Of a stretch of DNA of 64,000 nt, positions 10,585 through 24,460 are shown piece by piece. Each line of letters opens with the position of its first letter. Positions within the stretch are counted from its first letter, which is position 1. This stretch comes from Lonicera japonica (Eukaryota; Streptophyta; Magnoliopsida; Dipsacales; Caprifoliaceae): assembly GCA_021464415.1 (NCBI GenBank), contig JAKCWG010000101.1, positions 36,001-100,000 of the forward strand, given 5' to 3'. Below the pieces are notes generated by a model. The model saw nothing but the letters and a program-made list of their open reading frames with translations, searched no databases and was not told where the DNA came from. A program made the position numbers and the translations under genes.

Positions 10585-12489
10585 TGTAACAACCCACCTA
10601 ATTAAGCAGGTGTTAACGGTTGCTGTATTAAATTAAGAAATCCACCCCTTTTAATAAACCAAAACATCATAAGGGTATAGAATACATCACCATCTTATTA
10701 CAACCCAACATAATTAGTCCATAATGTAATTACAAATCTTGATTTACCAACAAACTGAAATCCAAATATAGTCCAAGTTCAAAATACAAACTATTACAAC
10801 CATAGATATAACAAAGTCTCTCAACTACATTAGAAATAACAAGTTCCACAATTATAGATAATACAATGAAACTAAAATCCATAAGGGCATCAAAGTGGCT
10901 CTAAGAAGAACTCGGACCTGGTTCACGACCTCTACCCGTACCACGAGGTATACCTGAAAGATAGATGAGGGAATGAGCCAAAACCGGCCCAGTGGGAATT
11001 ATTGGGAAAGGGAGATGCAATGCATATACATGTTATGGTATAAAAACTTATAGATTTTCAACGTTGACAAAGATTTCCGTGTTATGCCAATTAATAAGAA
11101 AAAGCATTCTTTTATCACAATTTATGTCAATTTATTGTCAACGCAAATCTTACTCGATAACAATATGAACGTCCATCCACCTCCTCATCCTCGACCTAAT
11201 ATCGGTACTAGACGGATTACACTACTCATAAACGCACCCTATCTTTCCATGGGTCAGTGCACTGGTAACCAGATTTCACGGCACCCCATCTTTCCATGGG
11301 CCTATGCAAAAGTGTCAACTAAAGCATTTCTATATCGGTGCTTATCTGGTTCCAACAACCTCGATATCTCACTGCATTGGTTATTTGTAAAAAAGTTATT
11401 TTATCTGATCATAACCACAATCAATTAAATATCAGGATTTTTATTATGTGTTTAACATGAAACACAATGCCATTTAGTTATATACATGATTTATACAATC
11501 TCGTAAGCCAAGTATTGAGAAGAAATCACTAAACATATTTAGAATCATCATCAAGCATTGAGTGCATGTCTAATAACAAGTTAAAATGAATTAAAAGTGT
11601 TTATGATACTGTAAATTTACTTAATTTAGTTCTAAATGTCAAGTATTAGACATGTGGTTGATGATTCTAGCAAATTTGGTACCAAATTCTCAAATGTGTT
11701 CACAAATAGCAACATGCAGGATAACCAGCTCATGTTTTCATCAAATACAACCAATATGCTATTAATAAAAATGGTCAGATGTTATAATCTAAATGTATAC
11801 AACATACATGCAAGGACATATAAGAATTTGGTATCGAAAATCTACTATTTCAACTCAATCAACTATAAATGCTCAAAAAACAAAGGTGAGAGGAGAGTTC
11901 CCACCTCGATAAGCTCTGCACAGAAATGGAGAGCTCAAAAACAACCACCTACAATAACCCAATGGACGATTACACCTCAGAAATGGATTCGGCTCGCAAA
12001 AAGCTTGAGAAATTCGCGATTTCGGTACAAAACTTGAAGAATTAAGCTACGATGCATCAATTTCTCTCACACAACTCCTCTCTATCTCTCTCTAAAGCTT
12101 TGAGGTTCAAAAATGGTGAAATAAGGCCGAGGAAGAAGAAATAAAGAGGGTCAACACGGGTCAAATCGATAAAAATGATGCTACAACAAATTACACTGTG
12201 GACCGGTTTGCAGAAATGCCATATCGGTCCGGTGCCAATAAATTCCACAAATTTGAGACTACAGACCGGTCTGCCAAAATGCCATACCAGTCCGGCATTG
12301 AAGTTTCCAAGATTTTTGTGCCTGCGGATCGATCTGCCCAATGGCCAAATCGGTCCGGCGCCAACCTGGACTGGGGGATTAAACTCAACCAAAATTGACA
12401 CAAACTTGTCCAAATCGAATTCGATCGCGATGAAACTAATTACAAAGTTTAAGCTTGATAATTCTAGATTAAAAATACAGGGTGTTACA
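10585..12489 (-). repeat. Gypsy 5' LTR (1,905 bp)
   Basis: Plus-orientation ends are TGTAACAACCCACC and GGTGTTACA. It lacks about 100 bp present in the partner LTR near 3,500-3,600. Motifs containing GACCGGTC-like palindromes and GGTCCGGNGCC recur three times at 12,198-12,362. Confidence 0.9.
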
Positions 12490-15400
12490 AACGAGGTCCT
12501 AATCAATCAAATGGCTTTACATCATTTTAAGAATAAAAGAATATACAAGTTAGTTATACAAATGACACATATATATTAAATGCATGTAACTAAGTAGTCT
12601 ATAGATGACTACAAGTAGTCTAACGTATTTCAGAGGTTTCTAGATCCCGCACACGCGCCATCCCACGAAAGTACCTGCAAAACTGGTTTGAAAAATGGGA
12701 GTGAGTGAAACCCGGGCTCAGTGGGAATTATATGATTTGAGTAAGAAAGTACACATCATCATTCACATGCAATGTGGAATAATGAAAAATAAGTTAATAT
12801 GCAATGAGCTTATATGTATGTTCCATTTATATGTCCCTTTATAGATATATAGATTTCTAGATATTAATGCAATGGAAACCATGTCATATGAAATGCATAC
12901 CAAGTGATATCCCATCACAAAGAATATAATAAATATATATCATCAAAGTACCGAAACGTTATAATAACAAAGTATCCTTGAAAGATACGATAAAATATGT
13001 ATTACCAAGACACAAATATAATAGGAATAACACCCATAAGTTTATTTACAAAATTCATATAATCATAAAGCAAGCGTAGGCACTAATCTTATAATCATCA
13101 ATTTCATCTCACATCAGGCATCTAGGATTTACATTACTGTGCATAGCGATCGCGATCTAAGCCCCCAAGGTTGGGTCCCCCCGTGGACCACCTAGATGGT
13201 GTAGGGTATGCCGTATCACGGGGTCTCCCTACGTACCATAGAGTTGAAAGAGATATGTCCTAGGACTATTCATAGATTATGATTTGTACTTGGATATCTT
13301 ATGCTTATTGTTATTAATAAAGTTTATTTATTTTACTTTATAATCTCTTGTAAATAATATTTATTAATACTAGTTCATCAAGTACGTGACTAGATTGTGG
13401 GATGCTAGTAATGTAATAATAATATTGTTTAGATGCCCCTAATCATGTATCAATAACCTAGGATCACATTGATATAATGATTAGAGTATGGGTCAGCTGA
13501 TGACTATGTTCCACAAGTCATGGATATGGAGATATCAAGCTGAACATACTGATACTTGTTAGGGAACAAAGTATTGGACTGACCCGCTTTGGGGACACTG
13601 CGAGGAGTGTTATATAATGTCATCAGTGATGTTCCCCATTTGTGATATCGTATTATCCTCAGACCTGAGATCGCCATGGTTACCAACATAGGGATTAGCA
13701 TGTCAGGCATTATCAAACGTTGCTCTTGACCGAGTAATTATAAAGATGATGACCGAGCATACTATGAACTATGTAGAGGTATGTGGTTGATCAAGATGGG
13801 ATTTGTCACTCTCATATATTGAACTGCATAGATCATAGGATTCAATGATTAGTGCGTAAATTAGTGTATGCGATGCATGATTACTGCCCTAATTTGATAA
13901 CAAGAGTATGCCGCTCTAAAAGCGAGGTCCCTCTACACGGACAAGGGTATGTAGCCGCCAGCGCTAGGTCAACTCCACAGACCACTAGAGCCTGTCCGAA
14001 CTCAAAATAGCGTGACTTACAAAAATAGTAAATATCGAGCAAATTATGTATATCAACCAAACATGTATTCAACAAACATATATATATCAAACCATATGTT
14101 CCTACTGCTTTCGCTTGCCAAGGGCATATTTAGTCTATCTATATACACAAAAACCAATTTACGTCCAAATTATATATCCAACCAATAAGTGTATATAATA
14201 AGTAAGTAGGTAGATTGATAAATAGGTAGATTGATAGATCGATTGGTTCAATAACAATGGTAGTAGTCACAACTTAAAATATATGTACATACATGCTCCA
14301 TTTAATAAGCTAATTCCATCATGTAATTATACCCATATGATAAACAACTCTAGTGAGTGGACTAATAATTTATTTGCAACAAAGCCCATGATTTGATAGG
14401 ATATCATTCTTAAGGCTATTAGTCCATTCAATAACGTATATATATCCCATGGATAAAATCATCATGAGGAAAATTTGTATATATAGCTCTATCTCAATAT
14501 ACTACTATTACATGTCCCAAAGCCCCTTATATTTATACACAAATATTAAATTTGGGGTTCCTTGCATGTTTGACACATTAATTCCTTAACGATACAATAA
14601 TATAAGTAGGGACGATTATATATATAGTTTCCAAGTTCATATCAAAGCATAATATAAGTCATATCTAGCCATAACTGGCTATACGCGCTAGCAAATAATA
14701 ACTAAGGTTTGTCGTATACTAGCATATGATGGAACCCTTTCATCTAAACATAAAATTATACTAAAAACATGTATAAATAAATGAAATCAACAACAAATCT
14801 CAACCCAAAGCCCCATCTAAGTGCGTATCAACAAGCTCATATGAAAATACCCAATTTTTCTTTGAAAAGAGAGATGGAACAACTAATAGTTGAAATTAAG
14901 CTTAGAAACTAGTATTCCCACCTTATTTAAGCTAGATCCTCGAAGAATAAGCATTGGATTGGGCCGACTCAATGCAAATCCCGCATTCCCCGAAGAGCTC
15001 CAAGCCCTAGCCATGGAGGATGAAGAAGATGATGGAGAAGATGATGAAGGTGATGATGATTCAATGATAATCTAGTTAAATCTAAGTTAGGGGTAAACAT
15101 ACCCTCACAAAAGTCCCAAAAATTGCCCCTCAATCACCCCCTTGAAGCTCTCTATGTTGATTTATGTGTTTGGCACGAAATGTGCTCTGTTTTGGCTTTA
15201 TAATCACGTTTAGGACCCCATCAGTCGACTGATGGGTGAATCTGGTGTACTATTAGCATTTTGGTTATAACTTCTTGCTCAGAACTCCGATTAAGGTGAT
15301 CTTTATGTCCACAAAAAGGTAATTCAAAGATTTACAACTTATTAAGAGGAAGGTTCCTTAAATTATGGATGGATAATTCTAAGAAATTCACCGAAGACAG

Positions 15401-15815
15401 TGCTCTGCCAAAGTGTTTCGAACAACTAGATTTCAACAATTTGCTTACTTTGCTAGCTGATTCAACCACCGAGGAGTGTGATTTGGATTTTTGTTGAAAC
15501 ATAAAAGTTGTAGAGGGGATTGGTATGAAGACGTGGCCAAAAATGGGGAGCCATTTGGACCTCGGATGAAAAAGTTATGGCCTCTCAAAGTTGGCCAAAA
15601 ATTAACTTTTTCGAAAAGTTTAAAATACGTGATTCACTTCCCGTTTTCAATTTGGGCCACCCGAATAATTAAACGATTGAACCCAATATGACATGCTGGA
15701 GTTATCGGTTCAATTTTCAGAGGCTCGAAACCTAATGTTCACAATCTAACGAAAATAAAGCCTTAACCGGGCCGAAGAGCAGAATTGGCTCGGAAACAAA
15801 ATACGAGACATTACA
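12490..15815 (-). repeat. Third long chromovirus-type LTR, interrupted by a solo LTR
   Basis: Excluding the 663 bp of inserted LTR plus TSD, about 2.66 kb remains, close to the 2,661-bp LTR at 15,872. It shares the AACTCCGATTAAGGTGATCT and GTTATGGCCTCTCAAAGTTG blocks with the other LTRs and ends ...ATTACA at 15,815. It abuts the gypsy LTR at 12,489 without a visible TSD. It carries the palindrome CATCAGTCGACTGATG (about 15,219-15,234). No gene is evident; the acidic run of D/E codons at 14,890-15,075 looks like simple sequence. Confidence 0.7.
13245..13902. repeat. Solo LTR, 658 bp, with TSD AGAGT
   Basis: It starts TGAAAGAGATATG and ends TTGATAACA. Perfect 5-bp direct repeats AGAGT lie at 13,240-13,244 and 13,903-13,907. 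Removing it restores a continuous LTR sequence. The family (copia or gypsy) is not certain. Confidence 0.88.
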
Positions 15816-15871
15816 CTGAAACAATAACGAAGACATGGAAGATTGTACGCCTTTGCCTTCTTGGGCTGAAC
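15816..15871 (-). mobile_element. Pararetrovirus sliver left of the non-coding LTR element
   Basis: Homologous to 2296-2350. It continues at 24,335 after the 8.46-kb insertion and ends with the TSD copy TGAAC (15,867-15,871). Confidence 0.8.
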
Positions 15872-18532
15872 TGTAACAACCCGCCTAATTAAGCAGGTGT
15901 TAACGGATGCTGTATCTAATTAACAGCAGATAGACAAATAAACATAATTGATAAATTAAACAAGGTAGAGAAATATAATAAAAATTCGGCATGAAGTATT
16001 CGTAAATACTAAGAAATCCATCCCGTATAATAAACAACATGAAAATATAGAATACTTCTCAAATCCTTTACAATCCAAGTTCGATAAATACAACTTGTAC
16101 ATCCATAGATAGTACAACTACTCAAACTTAATTAGAAGTTACAACTACTACAAATTAGGATAATACAACAACTAATTCCATAGGGGCATCAAAGAAGACT
16201 CTAAGATGAACTTGAGCCTGCTCAACGACCTCTACCCGAGACACGATGTGTACCTGAAAGGAAAATGAGGGATTGAGCCACAAATGGCCCAATGGGAACT
16301 ATAGGGAAAAGGGAAAATGCAATGCATGATCATATCACAATATGAGAGAGTTCACAATTCAATTATTAACTAAACTCCTGATTTATACCAATTTATGGGA
16401 AAACTATACATAAAGCATCAATATAATTTTATTAATTATCAATATGTATCTCACACGATAGCTGTGTAAACATCCATCCACCTCCTCCTCCTCCTCGACC
16501 TAATACCGGTACTAGAAGGAATATACTACTCACAAACGCATCCCATCTTACCATGGGTCAGTGCACTGGTAACCAGATTTATGGCACCCCATCTTACCAT
16601 GGGTCAGTGCACTGGTAACCAGATTTATGGCACCCCATCTTTACCATGGGTCTGTGCAATAACATAACTCAAGCATTTTTATACCGGTGCTTATCCGGTT
16701 CCAACAATCTTAATATTTTTCATAAAAATTTATATACTTAACCAATAGTATTTATTAAAGGCTGTCTCACACAATTAATGGGAGCAATTAATCTGCTTTA
16801 GAAAAATATAAACTCATGTATTCATTTTAATTCTAAAAAAATCAAGTTTCTATAAGTGCATACCATGCTTTACACGTCAATTTGCGGTAATAATATTAAT
16901 TTCGACGGTTTTGTAATCCAAAATTGAGCAAACACTAGATTTATTATAACTGTCATCAAGAAATAAATACATGTCCAATAACAAGTCAAAATATGATTTA
17001 AGAGTGATTTATATTCTGAAAATTTAGGAATGTAAGTAGAAATCTCAAGTATTAGACATGTATCTGACGTTTCTAGCCATTTTGGTACCAAATTCTCAAT
17101 TAAACACTTAAATGTAGACATGCAATACAATCAGCCTCAACTCTCATCAAATACAACCAATATACCGTTAATAACAAAGCTCAAAATGTTTAATCCATGG
17201 CTATACAACATGCATGCAAGAGAAACTATGAATTTGGTACCGAAAATCTAGTATTTCAACTCAATCAACTATAATTGTTCAAAAATCAAAGAAGAGAGGA
17301 AGTTCTCACCTTAATCACTTCTGGACAGAAATGTAAAGTCCCAAAGAGACCACCTACAGCCACCGATTGAGAAAACCGAGCAAAGAAATGGACTCGCCAA
17401 GCCAAAAACTTGAGAAATCCACAATTTCGGAGTGAAAACCATTTATTTGAGCTTGAAATCATCCATTTACACCCATTTATCTCTCTAGAAATGTATATAT
17501 CTTTCCCCTGGTATCAATGCTCTAAAATGGTGTTTTATGGACTAAAGAAGATGGTCAAAGTTGGTCAAAAATGAAAGCAAACGAGTTGACTCGGTAAAAC
17601 CCGATTTACCAAATGTATTATGGCGCACTGTTCATAATTTGGCTATAACTCTTTGCTCGGAACTCCGATTGGGATGATCTTTATATCAACGGAAAGCTAA
17701 TTCAAAGTTATATAACTTCACAAGAGGAAGTTTCTCCAAATTCGTGATATATTAATACCATAATTTGGTCGAAGACAGTGCTCTACCAAAATTCAGCATA
17801 ATCTGATTTTTCCTATTGGGCTTACTTCATACTCCGTTTTGACCATCGAGGAACGTGAACTAGATTTTGGTCAAAACACAAAAGTTGTAAATTAATATAA
17901 GATGAAACTACAGGAGTTTACAGAGTGGAATTTGGATAATAAATGAAGAAGTTATGAGTCTCCAAAGTCGACTAAAATCCAACCGATGAGTAGAAATTCC
18001 GTGTTCGAAAAATGCCACCGAAGTGCTCGTTTCAATTCCGATAGTGATGAAACTTTCCATAATATTCCTAATAGATATTCATGACATGTTAGGAAAAACA
18101 TAACTGAATTCGGAAGTCTAAAAGTTCGTGAACCACAAACGAGATTTGTAGGAATCGTTAAGGATAGAATTCAATTATACTAAATACTCAAAAATGCTTA
18201 AATGAAATCCGAATTTAATGAAACTTTATTATAAGGTTTAATAACTATAATGTGACGTGTTAGAAAAGACTAAAATCAATTTGGACCTTCCTAGGTCGAT
18301 GAACCGAATATAAGAAAAGTAGAAAAATCGAATATCAAGATTACTCCAAAATTTTCAAGAACGCACCAAATTGCTCAAACTAGTTCCAAATAAAATCAAA
18401 TTTTCTGTATTTTTATCCATAACACCAAAGTGACGTGTGGGAATATTTGGACTTGTTTAAGTCCACGAATGAATCACACAAATAGCTAACTAAATTAACG
18501 AAAATACACCTATCGAAACATGGAGTGTTACA
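15872..18532 (-). repeat. Left (3') LTR of the non-coding element, 2,661 bp
   Basis: Begins TGTAACAACCCGCC and ends GGAGTGTTACA. It contains a tandem duplication of a unit with CATCTTACCATGGGTCAGTG (about 16,543-16,640). It includes about 870 bp (about 16,843-17,715) that the right LTR lacks. Confidence 0.92.
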
Positions 18533-18546
18533 ACCTTCCCCCCTTA
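18533..18546 (-). promoter_or_regulatory. Polypurine tract of the non-coding element
   Basis: The minus strand reads TAAGGGGGGAAGGT directly before the LTR, preceded by AATTTCGAGGACGAAATTTC as in coding chromoviruses. Confidence 0.85.
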
Positions 18547-21500
18547 AGAAATTTCGTCCTCGAAATTTGAGCCTGCACAAATTGACAGCAATAAAGCCAA
18601 AGGACATAAGTCGAACCCATAATCCAAGCTTTTGAAGGAAACAACTTTGAGGTTGAATTCGATAATTACAAAATGGAATAATGTGGACTCTAAAAACCAC
18701 TCTGTAGCTATCAAGCTCTAAACAAGGAAGCCACACACGCATATACTGACACTAATGAAGACCAATTATTCCTTCTCGTTACAAGGATAAAGATACACGC
18801 ACGAATAAAATGTTTACTATACAAGACAAGGGTTTGGTGTAATCCCATCTAACAAAACTTGAAAGACTTAGTACGTAACCTCCATTAACTTTAGTTAAGA
18901 TTATTTCCCAGATCATCAATGACTAAGATGTAATTTCTCCCAAGGATATATATTTATAAATAGCTTAGAGCTTAACAACCATGGTACATATGGAGAATCA
19001 CACTAAAAATAAGCAAGACTTTTAGATAAGGCAAAACCGAAACAAGGATGAAATATTCGGAGTAATTGAGAATCAATAAGCCTTTTGTAACCTGATAACA
19101 TTGCCGCTAATGAACCCCAACTATCAGTTGTAATTTCCAATTCAAACGCAGGCTAATTCATAATAATTTTACTAGACTCTCCTCCACTAACCATGTATGT
19201 GTAGAGCCAGATAGTTTTAGCGCAAGATACCCGTTTTCTGAATAATCCAATTTCCACTTGCCATTCCATTATGATGTACTTTTCCAACGTAATAAACCTT
19301 GTACCAGATTAAATATAAACATTTCTTCTTAGCTCGAGATATTCTAGAATTCCATCAGTCACTTAAAGGTCCCAATACTAGGGTCTTCAATTGTTGCCTG
19401 AGTTGAACCATTCCTCATATAATCCCCCCTAAAGGCTTTACTCCGATTTTATAACTCTTGTTTCCTCCAATAGGTTATTCTTCACTAGTTTATTCTGTGA
19501 ATCTGTTTCTGCACCATCCGTTTGCTGCGCACTCTGATTAAGTCACATTCTCATCCTCATTAACTATTCTTGTTCGGCTAACCCTGTTAACCCGATTTTT
19601 GGATCATTTTAAAATCTTTCTCCGCGTATCTGTCATCAAATAATCCATGCTTACCTAGGGCTTCTGAAGCTAAAATTTACATTTGACCTCACTAGTACAT
19701 ATGCCATACTATCATTTTTCGCAGATTTCAGAATGGTCGACATGTTAATTTACTGAAATAAGACATTAATATATGGAACCATCTTCCCAGCATTGTCTTT
19801 AGACTTAGACAACCTTTGAATTTGAATGAATCTCTAGCAATCTCGAATAATCCTCAAAGCACTATCTCCATTTATTAACCCTCTTCTGTTACTGTCCAGT
19901 TGCTCCGCTAAGTTCCAATTCTGGCACCGTTACATGACTTTAAGGAGTTTAGTGAAATAAATACTAGTATTCTAGATAATCTAGATTTCATCGTTATTTG
20001 AACCTATCAAAGTTCTTGTGTGCTTTAATTGACCATCGAAATTCCAACACATTTTCCCGTAAAAATGCCATCATTGCACAGAACTTTGTAAGTTAACCCT
20101 AGATATTTAGTAATGTACATTATTAGCTCTAAAAAACATCTCATTTAGCCCCCATCGACTTCAAAGTCATCCACAAGGAATGACCAACCAACCAATCAAA
20201 TCGAGAAATGACCTATACTATAAGCCCAAGGAAATTGACCGCTCAACTGATCGCTGGAGGCCCCAAGTAACGGACCACAAAAGGTAATGATACAAGAAGA
20301 AGTTATGGCACTAGTCACCCCTCTCAATAATACTATAATGTCTAATAAAATATTTTCGATAACCAAACAAAGAAATGAGAGTGGACGCGAGTTAAGCGAA
20401 GACCCAATCTCGAGTTCAAGTAAGTATACCAGTATGACCTTCCCGAATGAATGGTTTATAAAGGCAGAGGCCATCCAGAACTTCTGCTGGAAAGAGGTAC
20501 AATTATTTGTTCCACTGCTAGAACTTGACATATACTCATTTAACTAGCCACACCAAACACGACTAGAGTGTTCAAACCAAAGAAGTGACCTTACACAACG
20601 GACAACGACTACGTGATTACACCCAATTTTCTACACACTTTATGATGAATAAATACTCCTATATCAAGCAAATGTCCATAAAAAACATTACACCACTTAA
20701 TAAAGTGGACATATAATGATATGGTGATATATATTGTTCCTAAAACTCAGAAAAGATGGTCACAAAGTGTTTCTTAAAATTTTTAGGCTACCCAAATGCT
20801 TGACCAGTAAAAGAAATTTTTTAAAAGGCAAAAATTAGCCGATAGCCAACCCATAAATCAATAGGAAGTTAGGCCTTCCAAAGGCTTGAGACATTATAAA
20901 AAAGGTAACCCCAAGGATCAAAATCAAATTTTTTAGGAAAGTCTCCGTAACAAACATTATGAAATTTATGCGCTTAAAGAATCATGCAAACTCAACGAAG
21001 AAAACAAAAGAATTTCAACTCAAAATAACGGATTTTAAACCAAATCTCAATCCACACTTAAAACATTATACCCAAATCTCTAAAATTTCCTTTTAAAATA
21101 CATTACTGCTTTAAAAGATACTTGGGAAATACCCTTGTTTGGACCACAAGTTTTTGAAATAAACTTCCTGATAGACAATAAGATATGCTTTTAAATATAT
21201 AAGGTTGAGAAAAGCCTTGAAAGAATAACACGTTGTAGTCATGCATCCAAACATCAGCTTCCGGTATTAATGTTAAAGGCAATCACTAAAGTGTTACATA
21301 TTGTCATCCTGCTGTAGTTTCGAAAACACTTTGTGAATATCCTAAGGTTTCAAAACATTTGGTATAGTTTAAAAGTTCTATATAACACATGTTTGTTGAA
21401 GACTATGGAACCATCTTAATATTACATGCATAACTTAACATGTCCTTAAACAATTCAACTTGTATTTCCCATCAAGATCCTATAGTTTTCTGGGCAAATA

Positions 21501-22547
21501 TTCCTTTAGTTTTGCATGTAATACTGGCCAACAAGTAACATCGGAAGAACTTTTAAAACATTAGAATAAAATTACTATTTATTTTCCAAGCTTTCACTCA
21601 CACACGTATGAGGATAGATGAGAGTTAAAACCAAAGCCAAGTGTATATACGACAAACCAATATGGAGAAAAAAGAAGACTGGTCCAGCTCTGAAGTATGG
21701 CAGAAAAAAAATCTGGTGGACCGATTCGACACCAAGCCTAGACCAAATTTGATGTTTTTCAGAAAACATACTAAAAATTCTTGTTTAGAGTCCATATGCT
21801 AAGAAACACTCCAAAATGAATCTAATGACTTATCATGACTTTTCGGGAAAAAAAAGGGAATGTAATTCGGAGGTCTCGAAGTAATAAAGCTAAAATCGGT
21901 CATTCTAAATACGTGCTTTTACCAAAATTCACGAGATTAACATACAACCCTAAAGTGAATTGCGAAAGAAAATGAAATTCGCATCAATGGTATTTAAGTC
22001 ATCGAGTACAAAGTAGGAAATTTGATGCAAGAATTCAAGGCAAAGATGCCAGAAAGATCACCGTAGGTTTCAACTAATTGTATTTCTCCACCAAATAGTG
22101 AGGTCCCAAGGATCCCAATACCACGACTATCCAAGATCTCAAAAACAAAACCAATGAATCAAACAATATGAGATTCAGAATTAAACTCAAACAATATTCC
22201 GAGTGATCACACAAAAGCCTTAAAATAAGAAAAGTCAATCCACAATCTTCATACTTACTGAAATTTAAAATTTAGTTCTAAATATAAGAAGTATCTCAAA
22301 AATATGGTTGAGGCAAAACTTAAATACCAGAGGATAGTGTGGGTCATTGAGTTCAACCCGAGTTAGCTACAGTAGACAATTGCTTTATAAGATAGTCATC
22401 TGTTGGCCAGCGGTTGACTATTATATAACTTAATTGTCATATGTGCTTACGAAAAATAAAAACTCAACTTCCCCCACCTTAACGCAGAACAGAAATGCAC
22501 GATCTTAATCTACCCAATATCTCACGGCGAAGGGAATTTGAACCTAT
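18547..22547 (-). other. Internal region of the non-coding element; no gene recognised
   Basis: Four kilobases of AT-rich sequence with only short, unrecognisable frames on either strand, such as 18,413-18,742 and 20,196-20,531 (minus). I found no zinc knuckle, RT, RNase H or integrase motif. Only the PPT-side and leader-side ends resemble the coding element. Confidence 0.75.
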
Positions 22548-22559
22548 CCTCTGATACCA
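22548..22559 (-). promoter_or_regulatory. Primer-binding site of the non-coding element
   Basis: The minus strand reads TGGTATCAGAGG, an 11-of-12 match to the initiator-Met site. It is separated from the LTR by two bases. Confidence 0.88.
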
Positions 22560-22561
22560 AC

Positions 22562-24334
22562 TGTAACAACCCGCCTAATTAAGCAGGTGTTAACGGATGC
22601 TGTATCTAATTAACAGCAGATAGACAAATAAACATAATTGATAAATTAAACAAGGTACAGAAATCTAATAAAAATACGGCATGAAGTATTCGTAAATACT
22701 AAGAAATCCATCCCGTATAATAAACAACATGAAAATATAGAATACTTTTCAAATCCTTTACAATCCAAGCTCGATAAGTACAACTTGTACATCCATAGAT
22801 AGTACAACTACTCAAACTTAATTAGACGTTACAACTACTACAAATTAGAATAATACAACGACTAATTCCATAGGGGCATCAGAGAAGACTCTAAGATGAA
22901 CTTGAGCCTGCTCAACGACCTCTACCCGAGACACGATGTGTACCTGAAAGGAAAATAAGGAAATGAGCCACAAATGGCCGAGTGGGAACTATAGGGAAAA
23001 GGGAAAATGCAATGCATGATCATACCACAATATGAGAGAGTTCACAATTCAATTATTAACGAAATTCCTGATTTATACCAATTTATGGGAAAACTATACA
23101 TAAAGCATAAATATAATTTTATTAATTATCAATACATATCTCACACGATAGCTATGTAAACATCCATCCACCTTCTTCTCCTCCTCGACCTAATACCGAT
23201 ATTAGACGAAACATACTACTCACAAACGCACTCCATCTTACCATGGGTCAGTGCACTGGTAAGCAAATTTATGGCACCCCATCTTTACCATGGGTCTATG
23301 CAATAACATAACTCAAGCATTTTTATACCCGTGCCTATCCGGTTCCAAAAATCTCAATATTTTTTATAACAATTTATATACTTAACCCATAGTGTTTATC
23401 AAAGGCTGTCTCATACAATTAATAGGAACAATTAATCTGCTTTAGAACAATATAAACTCATGTATTCATTTTAATTCTAAAAAAAATCAAAGGCTGTCTC
23501 ACACAAATTTCCACAACTTCACAAAAGGAAGTTTCTCCAAATTCGTGATAGATTAATACCAAAATTTGGTCGAAGACAGTGCTCTGCCGAAATTCAGCAT
23601 AATCTGACTTTTCCTAATGGGCTTACTTCGCACTCTGTTTTGACCATCGAGGAGCGTGAACTAGCTTTCGGTCAAAACACAGAAGTTGTAGATTAATATA
23701 AGATGAAACTACAGAAGTTAACGGAGTGGAATTTGGATAATTAATGAAGAATTTATGAGTCTCCAAAGTCGACTAAAATCCAACCGACAAGTAGAAATTC
23801 CATGTTCGAAAAATGCCATCGAAGTGCTCGTTTCAATTCTGATAATGACGAAACTTTCCAGAATATTCCTAATAGATATTCATGACATGTTGGGAAAAAC
23901 GGAACTGAATTCAGAGGTCTAAAAGTTCATGAAGCACAAACAAGATTTGTAGGAATCGTTAAGGATATAATTCAATTCTACTAAATACTCAAAAATGATT
24001 AAATGAAGTCAGAATTTAATGAAACTTTATTAGAAGGTTTAATAATTATAATGTGACGTGTTAGAAAAGACTAAACTCAATTTGGACCTTCCTAGGTCGA
24101 TGAACCGAATATAAGAAAAGTAGAAAAATTGAATATTCAAGATTACGCCAAATTTTTCAAGAACGTAGCGAATTGCTCAAACTAGTTCCAAATAAAATCA
24201 AATTTTCCATATTTTTATCCATAACACCAAAGTGACGTGTGGAAACATTCGAACTTGTCTAAGTCCACGAATGAATCATACAAATAGCTAATTAAATTAA
24301 CGAAAATACACCTATCGAAAAATGGAGTGTTACA
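22562..24334 (-). repeat. Right (5') LTR of the non-coding element, 1,773 bp
   Basis: Same ends as the left LTR but internally deleted. At about 23,487-23,515 the sequence jumps across about 870 bp, and the join carries a second copy of AAAGGCTGTCTCACACAA (first copy at about 23,400). Confidence 0.92.
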
Positions 24335-24448
24335 TGAACAAATGAAAAAAGAAGAAGATGACAAATTAAAGAATAAAGGCAAAAACCAAGTGGGATAAAG
24401 GTGGCCAAGAAAGGGGGATAAAGGTGGCTAAGTGAGGATAAAAAGGGT

Positions 24449-24460
24449 GCTTTGATACCA
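24449..24460 (-). promoter_or_regulatory. Pararetroviral tRNA-Met primer-binding site
   Basis: The minus strand reads TGGTATCAAAGC. It lies between the intergenic region and leader-like repeats of GGCCACCTTTATCC, as expected for the circular genome origin of a caulimovirid. Confidence 0.78.

Larger units (their letters stand above)
3449..12489 (-). mobile_element. Ty3/gypsy chromovirus-type element, complete but decayed
   Basis: LTRs of 2,004 and 1,905 bp flank about 5.1 kb of internal sequence. In minus orientation this holds leader and PBS, gag (10,157-9,232), protease, RT, RNase H, integrase and a C-terminal chromodomain (5,554), then a polypurine tract (PPT). Long TGTAACA...TGTTACA LTRs, this domain order and the chromodomain fit the Tekay/Del branch of plant chromoviruses. 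Several stops and frameshifts make it inactive. No TSD is visible: the left flank is CCAAC, part of another copy's PBS region, and the right flank is AACGA. Confidence 0.9.
15872..24334 (-). mobile_element. Non-coding LTR retrotransposon (LARD-like), complete, TSD TGAAC
   Basis: TG...CA LTRs (15,872-18,532 and 22,562-24,334), a polypurine tract next to the left LTR, an initiator-Met PBS next to the right LTR and a perfect 5-bp TSD (15,867-15,871 and 24,335-24,339) define a whole element. The 4-kb internal region has no recognisable gag or pol. Its leader and LTR ends match those of the coding gypsy element at 3449-12489, which suggests it was moved by that family's proteins. The uninterrupted target is preserved at about 2341-2360. 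Confidence 0.92.

Noticed and set aside
14890..15075. Short acidic protein-like frame (runs of Asp/Glu)
   Set aside because: It is a GAT/GAA simple repeat inside a long LTR. It lacks conservation with the other LTR copies and has no domain.
20196..20531. 111-codon minus frame inside the non-coding LTR element, as a possible gene
   Set aside because: No match to gag, pol or any family I can recognise. It has an antisense frame of similar length, which suggests chance.
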